Assembly: GCF_000524195.1 (NCBI RefSeq)
Contig: NW_020170396.1
Location: 1,122,127-1,186,126, forward strand
Length of the DNA: 64,000 nt
Source of the DNA: Echinococcus granulosus
Taxonomy: Eukaryota; Platyhelminthes; Cestoda; Cyclophyllidea; Taeniidae
Direction of reading: 5' to 3'
Under the pieces are notes generated by a model that saw only the letters and a program-made list of their open reading frames with translations, was not told where the DNA came from and did not search any database. The translations under genes and the position numbers were made by a program. Below, in pieces: positions 46,701 through 56,100 of the stretch (position 1 is its first letter; the number at the start of each line of letters is the position of its first letter).

Positions 46701-49700
46701 CACGAATCCTCGGGATAGTCCATGAGAAGGGGAATAAGAAACTGAAGACAGGCATTCCAATGTCCAAGTAGCAGCATCAGCAAAACGAGATTGAAAATGC
46801 CCATAAATTTGCTTGCAATGTTGAGAAACTGAAAAATTTACTGTGGACAAGTCATGCACATACCCACCAATAGAAGCAGTATGGACGGCGAACATTTACT
46901 GTACTTATTTAGAGTGGAAAGTGTGTGTGCACTAAATGCTAAATTAGCTTTTGCAATTTGCCCTGAATATTCCCTTAGTCAAAGTATTCTGTTAAAAGCC
47001 TCTGTCACCTCTTAAAGTGACAGCATTTGATAGTTGCACACTTGGTTTGCAATAAACATCGTAAAATTCGTGGGGGCAGGGAAAGCAAAATCTATGAATA
47101 CGAAAATATAAGCGCACCAGTTTCGCACCTACACTAAAGTGAAAAAAGTGACAGCACATTTGCATATGCTCAAAATCCTTGCACTCAAGTAAAAGGGTTC
47201 ATTTACCTATGTTTGTTAGATACACTTATGTTAATCATTAGCATGATGAATTGAAATGGAATGCTTCCTCGTGGGTGGCTTATCCACGCCCTCCCCCCCC
47301 CCCCCTAGCGCTTGAGAGCTGACAGGTTTTCTAAAGAATGTGATGATGGAAAGGAATGGTGGGATCTTAAGTGAACCACCAGCATACAAAATAATGAGTT
47401 CATGAAGGGGCCAATTACCTCCTCCCACTGGCTGACATATCGAACAAGCCTCGTGAGCCGAAGGAGTCGAAGCATACTGAGTAACTTGGCCAACCGCAGT
47501 ATGCGCAGTGTGCGTCCTTGAAGTTAAGAAGTATTAATTTGGGACCCAAATTAACATATAGTACAAATCGGTGCAGCTCTTGCCAAATTAGTGGACCCTC
47601 GTTGGCATGATATTTTAAATTATTGGGACATTTGATGAAGTAAACCCTGTCAACTATCGCAATTTGTTTCAGAGGTACTTTTACATAACTGCTACTTTTA
47701 TGGTAGCATTAAAAATAAGCAGAAAGGCACTGAAATTGGTAAACTCATGTCGCATACTTGGGACGTTCTCCTAAAAAATATGGATGCACTAATTGTGGAA
47801 GCTTACAAACAAGAAGTGAACCAAAGAGGTTTAGCAGTACAGATACCACATCAAAGATAAACTACATGTGCAGATGAACGTACCTGCAGTAAGGATTTGG
47901 TTGTAATTCTCGTGTTTGTTGAGCACCCAAAATATATAATCCATGGGAATTGAGCTAATGAGATCCAGCAAAAACCAGGAGCGGACATATTGACGAGCGA
48001 TTTCCTTAGGATCAAGGATAATTTCGTCTGCGTAGTCGTTGGTAATTATACCTGGTGACATAAATACTTCCAGCATAAGGTCATTAATGACTAAACAGTC
48101 AATCAGACAGCTGCTACAGGGGGAACATTCAAGCACAAAACTTGGAGAAAATATTGAATCACTCCATTCAACCGCAAACAATCTTTAAAAAGGAATGCAT
48201 GAATAGGTACTTGTTCATACCCGTGCGAAATTTAACGGCGATGTCTGCTATGAAAACAGCATCCGAGACGGAATTGAATACAATCCAGTGGGCCCGAAGG
48301 TCGTCATAAAAAAATGAGATTGCTACTGGAAGAATAATTAGGTTTGCAATCAAGAGGGTGAGCATTAGGAGATCCCAGTAAAATCTAAAATTAGGGTAAA
48401 TAATATAAGTTGGTGTATCCGTATTACGTGACTGCAATGGTTAACCTTGCGAAATTTAACATGCAGTCTGAAGAAGCATACTTTATTAATTATTCAAAAA
48501 AAGGTACTAGTTTCAAGTTATAAATTCGTGAGTTTTTAATTTGGGGATATTATTCTATTTGTTTCTGCCCCAAACATAGCTATGTAATGCTCTGTCTGTT
48601 TGCCTAACTCTTCTTTTTGGTTTCGCGAGCACTTAAGGCTAGGCCCTCGTTCTTACGCTGGGTGTCAGTCTGCGGGCCGTGCCGGTAGCTCCAAGCGCTT
48701 CTCTAGGTCGGTAAGGCATAATCTGTCCGAATATTATGTCTGCTGTCGTGTAGAGGGAGGCCTTGGGGCGCTGGAGTAATATATAATAGAATTTTAGGAT
48801 CGAGTGGTGACCAACGTCTCAAATTTGCTGAATTCGGGCTAGTAGATATTTTTGCTTGAAAAAAAAATCGGTTCATATTTCTTGAAAAAAGTAAAATTCT
48901 GGGAACATCACATTTTCAGTCACAAAAATGTTCAAAAAGGGGGAGGCAGTTTGTCGTATCTCAAAGACTTTATTTGTACATGAAGTAATCACCCCGCTTA
49001 AACTACTATTTACTCTAAAATGGCGCAAACTGCTGTTTTTAAGCCATTCTGCAAAAAGGTGCATTGGCCCCTAGGCACTTACCATTTATGGGTAAATTAT
49101 TCCGTAGAAAGTAACGCTTTTACTGAAAAGTTATAAAGACGCTAGACTATTGCAAGTATAGAGCTCCGACAGCAATAGTAGTTCTGGTCGTTTCATCATT
49201 GTCATTTCTGGATGGTAAAAGCAAAAACGACTGCATGATTCGTCATAACCCAATTAACAGATGCACCCACGTACCTCCGTGAGCTCTTGAAGCCCAGTTC
49301 AGGGGCGTATTCAGGCTTAGCAGCAAAACAAAATAAAACTTTTGTGCCCTTTTATCCCACTTATTTTTACACCAAAAATGTGTAACTTTATGAGGCACGA
49401 TTTTAGAACATTTGAATAAAAATTAACACTTTTAGAAGCTGATGACCCTCGACTGTTTTATGTGCATACGTTTGAAGTGTCCTACCATTCCACCGGTTCC
49501 AGCCTGTTGTCATTTCTACACATACTACCTGTGCGTAAGCATAATCGCTTTTGAGGCGCCAGGTTCTATTTCCACTCCTCCGTAGCTTGTCCAATTCAAG
49601 TGATGGTTAAAAATGAAACTTTTGTAAATTGGTTTCCCATTTACTTCTCTTTTTTTGACAACCGCAGTAAAAATAGCTTCCAACATCTGAACTTTTAACG

Positions 49701-52700
49701 TGGTTCAAAAGACTTAGTATTCCACTTAGAAGTGCTATAAACCTTCATTACGTTTTGAATTTTTTCAGTTCGCTTTTGCTCTTATAGTAAACTGACTGTC
49801 AAAACCCTGGAGATTTTTAGCAATTAGGAGTTATTTGTGTGAACAAAAGCTAAATTCTGTTATTTTTGGTACTACTTATCCGCAGAGTTTGTACATGAAA
49901 TGAAGTTTACCATACGGTTGTGTAAATCAAGTCCAACAAACCCAAATTCCTAAAATTCCATTTTTCAGTCCTCATGCAAAAAAACCAGCATAAAGCGACT
50001 TTTGGGAGACCATTGTCAAAGTCCCCCATTTCAATGCTACCTTGCAGGTGCTGCGAATCTTCAATTATCGCTTCAACATCGAAACTATAAATGTCATACA
50101 TGGTAGGATAATTAGACATTACTAACTTTTAGCCAAACAAGAAAAGTTGACTCTTTTAAAAAGGATGCATTTAATGCGTTTATGGTTCAGCAAAACACGG
50201 TTCATTACCTTGATTAGCCTACCCCCCACCCCAAACATGGCATAATTAGCCACCAGAATAGGATAAAACATGTCGGCAATCAATAGTAACCTTTGAATCT
50301 CCACCAGTTGAACACCTTTGATCCAACAACATATTGCGGAAGACAAATCGTTGCGAATTATAAAGTGGATAATCATAAAAGAAAGGCTTTTATGCCCTTT
50401 CATGTGTTCCTGAACTTGCTGAGAATGACTGTACTCAGCGCTAAATTTAAACGCCATGAAATATTTCAGTTTGAGTAAAAACTACAATCATGTCGAGTTA
50501 GTAACCGCTATTAAGTCACATAAACTTAACAGAGACTCGCTTTATCTGACCTACCGAAAACTACTGCATGGGTGAATGATCCACTTTCCGTGTTGTTGTT
50601 GCCTGCGTTTCTCTTTATTCAGCGCGCTCTTGCTGCCGAATAACTTCATAGCCAGCTTGTTGTCCGAAGGCTGAAAGAAGGCAAAGAACTGCTCCTTCAG
50701 ATAGCTGGAGGTACTTTGTTTACTGGGGTCGCACAATTCCTCGACATGACCATCTGCCATTGCGGCTGCATTCAAAGGAATCTGACCTTCAGTTGCCATT
50801 GTTGCTCCCACAGCTTCTGAACCGATTTCACTGGACTGAGTTGCGTAGTGTCCAGCATCAGGGCTATTCAAAGACACTTTTACACTCCGATTTATCGAGC
50901 CCATCTCAGCAGAAGAAGCTTGCTCCATCTCCATAGACGAGGATGGAGTACAATACTGTGTACCGGCATCCAGGCGTCCTTTTTTATAAGCAACGGCTCC
51001 TGGACTACGATCAACGTGCTTAGGTAGATATGCAGATAGATCACTTTCATTCGGCGACCACTTTTGAGGTTTATTTGTTGAACCTTGCAGTGGCTGATAC
51101 TCAGTCGGTCCCGTATCACTTGATTGTAAGTCGATATCCGGACTGGTAAGAAGGGAACCGGGATTCCATTGTACTGTATTCACGCGAGTGTCAATTGTAC
51201 GACTTCGTTGAAGCGATTTCATCCTTGCAATCCGTGATGTCCAACGAGTCTTCTGAGACATTCCACGACTCCGAAATTGGCTCGCACTTGGTGGATGGGG
51301 CGACGGTGTCATTGATTGTGTAGTACCGACTTCGTCATCCTTCTCATCACCCGTACCGATAGTGACAGATCGATGGAGACGGGACTTGTAGATGCGACGT
51401 ACTGCTTGCGGTGTGGTGGTTGACTCTGTAACAGGGGAGTTGACAACCAGGTCTGACTTGGGCATCGGTGAGAGTAATGCGGGAGTCGTGTCAATCAATT
51501 CCGATTCGTCTTCCTCAGCGGTGCAGCTCTGAATGCTATGAAGAAACGGCTTTTCCGCTGACAGAGGATGGGGATTCGAGCACTGCGACTCACCTGAAGG
51601 TGATTTGCATAAGGGTTCCATGTTTAAAAAGAGGAAGCAGTGCGCACCTTTAGGTACGACACAACTGTGGGAACTAAATTCATATCTGCGACCCAACATT
51701 TTTTCCAGTCCTCCTCAATGATTGGCTAAAGCATATTCAAGGCTGATTGGATTTGTCCATATACAGTAGTCACAACGAGAATACTATCAGCCCCTTTAGA
51801 CATAGGTTAACGTAATAAGATACATTTTTCTCTGTATCGAATTCGAAATCATTTTTGTGAACCTCATTCTGTTCTTTATGACCAGTTTTAGCTAAAAACA
51901 AAAGCAAAACAGCCGAATTAACAGTTGTAATGAGTAGATTTGATTATTCTGGACAAATACTCAACTAATAGACTGCTCCTCCTTATTACCGCTTAGTCTA
52001 ACTCGATATGCTTGCAGAGCAATAAGAGGTCATGAAATTTTTTAATAAAGAATAACTTTACTCACTGGTCAAAGTAATTACATGCAAAGAATCAGAAGTA
52101 ACGCCTCCAATGCACTTCTTATATAACGGAATTATGCGATTTTTTGTTAAGCAGACATTTATACAACTCTACTCTGTTTTTAAATATTCACTGACCTAAA
52201 ACCAAATTATAAGGTTTGTCAATATTTGTTTACTAGAATCCAATACATTAAACTGTATATTTTGCCCTAAAGTGCACTCTTAAGCACTTTATCTTAGAAT
52301 ATTCCGCGTTTTTAAATCTGAAGCCAGTAAAAACTGACGGATTTTCGATGCCTTTCTTCCATAAAAGTTTCAATTTTCCTTTCACTTTAATACTACTATT
52401 AAAATTTAAGTAACATAAATTGCGTGAAAATGAAATGAATTTGGCTGATTTATCGTTTCTTGCCTCTAAACGAATACAACTTCCCAGTGTTTAAAAAACT
52501 GCGCGATATTTTTCTCATTTTCTGGCCTGCTGGAGATTTCGAATCAACGACAGATGACTACTCGGCTTTTCCCCAATTAGCAGTTTGTAAGGAATATTTG
52601 AGTTAACGCAGAATTTAAAATAATGATCTGTAATATTTGCACATTCTGTGCTAAAAACTGCTTTTTTCGGGCCTAGACAAACCTAGGAATTGTTTCGAAA

Positions 52701-53133
52701 CGTAAGTGTACCAAAGCCTACCTTGAGGTACGTCAAAGTATGGATTATCAAATGATATTGCTCTGGCCACGAAGGGTTTTTCTCTCTGCGTTGTAAAGGT
52801 GCTTTTGCGATGCTGACTCCGTATCGTCCCGTCGTCTAGACTATATGGTCTTGTCTCGCGCAGCCGACCCCGGAGATAAGATGTGTAGAGGCATTTGCGG
52901 GGCCCCCCAAGCCTAAAGTCCTCGGACGCCATGATCTCCTTATCAGCGCGGTTGGGATCGAAGTACTGGATGGGCTGATCAATAGCCACCGAGGCCTGCG
53001 AATGGAGGATGTGCTGGCGCATCGCCCGGGCGGACGCATTGCTTGGCGAGCCGGAAAGGTTACGTCGTCGACGCGGCGTCGACGGCTGCGTCCAAGCACC
53101 GTCAACCTGCTGTGCTTGACGCAAATTTGGCAT
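33858..53133 (-). CDS. HCN pacemaker channel A (ten exons)
   Basis: A complete hyperpolarization-activated cyclic-nucleotide-gated cation channel at the plasma membrane. It opens on hyperpolarization, carries mixed Na/K current and is tuned by cAMP. Exons (5' to 3'): 53133-52722, 51647-50555, 48384-48221, 48051-47884, 47516-47419, 46828-46679, 40956-40738, 38333-38187, 36011-35768, 34765-33858. Phases agree at every junction and give about 1200 residues. Order: long N-terminus (1-450), HCN domain (about 451-502), S1-S2 (502-557), S3 (558-613), S4 with R..R..R..K..S..R..R..R..R (614-645), S5 (646-695), pore and S6 (696-768), C-linker (769-817), cyclic-nucleotide domain (818-930), proline-rich tail. 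The filter is SIGYG (716-720) where CIGYG is usual. In the phosphate-binding cassette, GEICLL and Arg908 are kept. The next residue is Val, where vertebrate HCNs have Thr. Confidence 0.92.
34766..35767 (-). other. HCN-A intron 9
   Basis: A 1.0-kb intron. No other feature was recognised. Confidence 0.75.
35768..36011 (-). CDS. HCN-A exon 9: cyclic-nucleotide-binding domain, first part
   Basis: 81 codons plus one base: [51 protein letters not shown]. This is the beta-roll of the CNBD. The donor GGCG|gtatgg (phase 1) splits the Glu of GEICLL, whose side chain is near the cAMP ribose in HCN structures. Confidence 0.93.
36012..38186 (-). other. HCN-A intron 8
   Basis: A 2.2-kb intron. It contains a perfect 11-bp inverted repeat at 36321-36357. 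Confidence 0.7.
36321..36357. repeat. 11-bp inverted repeat, 15-base loop
   Basis: TAATTAAGCTG at 36321-36331 and CAGCTTAATTA at 36347-36357 are perfect reverse complements. Intronic. Confidence 0.85.
38187..38333 (-). CDS. HCN-A exon 8: C-linker
   Basis: 49 codons: [34 protein letters not shown] and LSECLRE. [14 protein letters not shown] is the HCN C-linker signature. It couples cAMP binding to the gate through the tetrameric ring. Acceptor ggcttag|T, donor GAGAA|gtaagt, phases 0-0. Confidence 0.94.
38334..40737 (-). other. HCN-A intron 7 with (GT)11 tract
   Basis: A 2.4-kb intron. It holds a (GT)11 microsatellite at 38978-39000. No exon was seen. Confidence 0.7.
38978..39000. repeat. (GT)11 microsatellite
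   Basis: A 23-base uninterrupted GT run in HCN-A intron 7. Confidence 0.95.
40738..40956 (-). CDS. HCN-A exon 7: pore and S6
   Basis: 73 codons: [29 protein letters not shown] (filter), [39 protein letters not shown]. The filter serine (codon TCC) replaces the HCN cysteine. The Asn-x-Ser sequon found before this point in vertebrate HCNs is absent. Acceptor actgaag|G, donor AAAAA|gtgagt, phases 0-0. Confidence 0.94.
40957..46678 (-). other. HCN-A intron 6 (largest)
   Basis: A 5.7-kb AT-rich intron. No nested gene or RNA gene was recognised on either strand. Confidence 0.6.
46679..46828 (-). CDS. HCN-A exon 6: S5 and turret
   Basis: 50 codons in a frame different from the longest open frame here: [20 protein letters not shown], then [29 protein letters not shown] is diagnostic of HCN S5. 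Acceptor tttttcag|T, donor AAAG|gtacat, phase 0 at both ends, which fits the flanking exons. The linker from S4 is short. Confidence 0.9.
46829..47418 (-). other. HCN-A intron 5 with poly-C run
   Basis: A 590-base intron containing a run of 13 C at 47293-47305 (plus strand). Confidence 0.8.
47293..47305. repeat. C13 homopolymer
   Basis: Thirteen consecutive C in HCN-A intron 5 (G13 on the transcribed RNA), about 115 bases after the S4 exon donor. The length may be affected by sequencing error. Confidence 0.9.
47419..47516 (-). CDS. HCN-A exon 5: S4 voltage sensor
   Basis: Encodes [18 protein letters not shown] then [14 protein letters not shown]. Basic residues fall every third position with the HCN-type Ser break after Lys. 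Ends GAG|gtaatt in phase 0. Confidence 0.93.
47517..47883 (-). other. HCN-A intron 4
   Basis: A 367-base intron with no other feature seen. Confidence 0.8.
47884..48051 (-). CDS. HCN-A exon 4: S3
   Basis: Encodes [18 protein letters not shown], then [20 protein letters not shown] (S3) and a linker to S4. EIILDPK and DxISSIPxDYIF are HCN hallmarks. Acceptor caccag|GT, donor GCAG|gtacgt, phases 1-1. Confidence 0.93.
48052..48220 (-). other. HCN-A intron 3
   Basis: A 169-base intron, by far the shortest in the gene. No feature inside. Confidence 0.85.
48221..48384 (-). CDS. HCN-A exon 3: S1 and S2
   Basis: Encodes [20 protein letters not shown] (S1), a short loop, then [20 protein letters not shown] (S2) and RT with a split Gly. 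Acceptor ttttag|A, donor ACGG|gtatga, phases 2 and 1. FYWD and KFRTG are strong HCN markers. Confidence 0.93.
48385..50554 (-). other. HCN-A intron 2
   Basis: A 2.2-kb intron. The open frame at 50122-50457 (minus) has no motif. A GC-rich patch at about 48600-48780 stands out in composition and may be a mobile-element fragment. Confidence 0.55.
50555..51647 (-). CDS. HCN-A exon 2: N-terminus and HCN domain
   Basis: 363 complete codons. Mostly polar sequence (Ser, Thr, Pro), ending with the HCN domain: [37 protein letters not shown] plus a split Arg codon (CG|A, phase 2). In HCN structures this domain packs against the voltage sensor and C-linker. The exon is in the same position and phase as the HCN-B exon. 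If a start inside intron 1 is used, translation begins at 51699 (MLGRRYEF) or at the Met of MEPLCKSP. Confidence 0.88.
51648..52721 (-). other. HCN-A intron 1 / possible internal promoter
   Basis: A 1.07-kb intron between the two N-terminal exons. Its 3' end holds two CCAAT boxes, and ATG 51699 opens the same frame as exon 2. Confidence 0.5.
51721..51750 (-). promoter_or_regulatory. Two CCAAT boxes before HCN-A exon 2
   Basis: ATTGG on plus at 51721-51725 and 51746-51750, 22-51 bases upstream of ATG 51699 and 100-130 bases upstream of the Met codon in exon 2 (about 51622). This arrangement is like that of HCN-B and suggests an alternative promoter. Confidence 0.4.
52722..53133 (-). CDS. HCN-A exon 1: N-terminal extension
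   Basis: 137 codons plus one base, ATG at 53133 (A at -3, in-frame TAG six bases upstream), donor CAAG|gtaggc (phase 1). It joins in frame to GT GCG in exon 2. The sequence is polar, rich in Arg and Ser ([18 protein letters not shown]), with possible basophilic-kinase sites, and has no recognised domain. It may be one of two alternative first exons (see CCAAT boxes at 51721-51750). Confidence 0.6.
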
Positions 53134-56100
53134 CCTCTAAGCCCGTCACTTGAGCGTTTGGGACTACTATTACGAGTGAAAAGAGTCACTTTTGGTTTAT
53201 GACAGGAGCGGATGTAATGTAATTAAGTACTGCTGCTTCAAAGCTTTAGCTAAAGCATAAAAGGTACCTAACAATAATAAATATTTTAAATTGCCTTTAC
53301 AATTGAGAGTAAGTGTAAAAAACTTTATTTAGGATGCTTAACATTAGTAAAATACCAACATCACTAGTGTAATATATTTTTTGGTAAAATATCAAAATTC
53401 TTTTGAGTGAAAGCCGAATTTGGCACTCACGTTATTTTTTTCATGTAAATTCTAAGTGAAATGAGTATATCCAGAAATATTTATTCCCGAATTTAGCGCT
53501 GTTATCACTGTTTAGCATCCAGTACCCCCTCATTACTCATAATATTTGCATAATATACAGTTAAGTAAATTATCAACTCAGTACTTCCTATTGTAGTATT
53601 TAAACAGATGTGGCGAGGCTCGAATAAGCCCTCAAATTCGTTTTACTGATTTTTGTACTACTTCCAGTAGCCATTCATGCAAACCATCTCATCATCCCTT
53701 GTATATCAATTTTTTTAGGTTGGCCTCACCAGATTTATAAAGCCGGAGAATGGTTATGGATTCTTCTTCCACTCTGTAGTATTTAAGATTTGAGCACTGT
53801 CCAAGATCACCTTTGTGCGTGTATTAGAGATAATAGTCTGTTAAGGGAATTGCACGCTACTGAACGTTGTTGATACCGAGACCAAGGTTCCAACATGCAT
53901 GTTTATAATATTTGATAACTATATCATGAATATAGCACCTTGCTCCAATTGCTGCTAGACAATGGATATTAGGAATTGAACGGTACCTGTTGAAGTTATC
54001 TGACATTCAGTGAAAAGGTCAGCATTTTTTTCATTTGGTTACATATACGTTAGTTATGTTTTTGGTTACTAACTATAGGTAGCCAGAAATCATGTAAGAG
54101 TGGGGCTTGCCTCAATGGGAATAAACCCTTGTCTTATTTTGACAGAGTCTGTTTAATGCACTAATAACGTCCTTTCTTATTTTAAACATGGGTTCTGAAG
54201 GTTAAAAAATTAGTAGGCCTTAACCAAGGCCTCTCAGAAGCCTGCCTTATCTCTAATAACCACGCCTAGCGATGCTATCTCCCGTCGATTGTCCTGCGTG
54301 GCATTGCCCCAGTCGGCGCCACTGGACTGGCGAAATGAGGTCAAAGTTTATAATTTATAATACGTGAGGACATATGCTTCCATTATTATTTTTGAGCTCA
54401 CAAGATTTCGGTGACTCCCAGGATCGAGTAGGCGGGTGTGATAGGGGCAATAACCAATAAAGTTAAACTCAATTGACGAAAACAAAATATTTCGGTTGAT
54501 ATAGTTTGCAAAGGCAGATTGTTATTTCAGTTTGGAATTTAGCTACAATAAAGCTCATACTGCTTTTGTAAGCCAAAAAATAAGGAGAGTATTTTTTCTT
54601 AACACGGCAATATCTCTCGAAAGGTTGCCATGAATTCTAATGCGAGCACATCTGCTGGAATTAAAAATAAAAAGATGTAAATGTTTGCGGAGATTCAGAC
54701 GTAAAAAGCCTTCAAATTTAAATAATTATCAGATAAGGCTTTTGTGGTGACTAGCGGTTCCACGAGGAAATTACATGGTGAAGTCGCTTATGAAGTTACT
54801 ATCAAGCAAATTAATAAATGTCTATGAATTATTTTGTATTTTAGCTTTAAATGAGAGGCTTTTACACCAAACAAGATTCCTACTTAATTGGCATGGCAAA
54901 GATCCTCGTGATGCAATGAGAGCAGGCATATTAACACAGCGTAAATATGGATACTCACGATGTTTTTAAATTGCGAAATTTCACTTCTCCAAGTTTCCCC
55001 TTTTCAGGTCGAGTAAAGACTCGTTTCTTTTCGAGTACCGCGCTAGTGTGGCTTGCCTTTAATGCGTTTCTAGCGCTCCGAGTCTATCCTGAGGCCGAAG
55101 TTATTCATAACCCTAAGGCAGAAAATGGAGTGCCGGCGTACAAAAGGGCTAGGTTGGGGGGAGAGGGGGAGGGACTACCGACCGGCATGACCCGGAGACC
55201 ATACCGCAGGGCGGAAGTACAATGGCGGAGCCCTAAGCGCCTGTGTAACCAAAACGAAGAGTTGAGCAAACAATCAAAGTAGTGTTTTGAAGTAAACATT
55301 TAGCATTTTGGTTTTGGCAGATTTATACATGCAGCATTTAATTTGCAATATTTTGGACTATACCAAGTACTGAAGTTTCACCTTTGTTAAGATATGCATT
55401 TGTGCAGGAACTGGCCGAATCATTCGAGGAAGTAGTATCTGAACAAAGTTGAGGTGAAATAGTACTGGGTTCCTCGTCTTTCTATCGTGCAACTTGCCGT
55501 CAAATGTCGCACGTAAATGTCTCCAATTTTCGGTCCATTGAATCACACGAGGGTTCAAAATACCCCTTCCAACAGAGAAACCAGTACTCCTTCCATGGTA
55601 ATTTATGGACATATTTAATTTCTTCGCCTCAAACTTTTTTTCACCAATTGAATAATTACTACGTAAAAGCTTAGTAAAGGTGTCCAGAAGATGTCGACCA
55701 ATAAAAGTAGTTAGCATTTATAGCATTTAAAATGCCATTTTAAAAAGGGAGAAAATTTAAATTCGCAGCTTTTGAGGTTAAATAAGGCTTTCTCCACATT
55801 GCTAACTGATCTTACGCATGAGTTTAAAGTACAGTCAAATTATCAGTTGGTGACGGCACTAAAATTTCGCACAAGTAACGATACACTTTAGAGCAGTGTA
55901 AAACGCTTGTCCCGCATAAAGATAATCACCTCAGTGTGCTTTACAGGGACCTGTTTCGTGTATTCTTCTGCAGAAATGGTGATGCGTGCACCTAGGGCCA
56001 GGGCTATTAACCCAAAAGGGCTTTGCGAACACTTGCAAGCCCCCGCCCTATACACACGCGCACGCCCGATGGCGCATATGTGGAAGTCATCCGTTTGGGT

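Noticed and set aside
46629..46895. 88-codon longest open frame over HCN-A exon 6
   Set aside because: It is in the wrong frame. The real exon (46679-46828) is read in another frame and gives a clear HCN S5.
50122..50457. 111-codon open frame (minus) just after the HCN-A exon 2 donor
   Set aside because: Lies in intron 2. The exon 2 to exon 3 junction is in frame and conserved without it.
55358..55717. 119-codon open frame (minus) with an ATG
   Set aside because: No motif, no promoter or splice context. It could be an orphan gene but I cannot support it.
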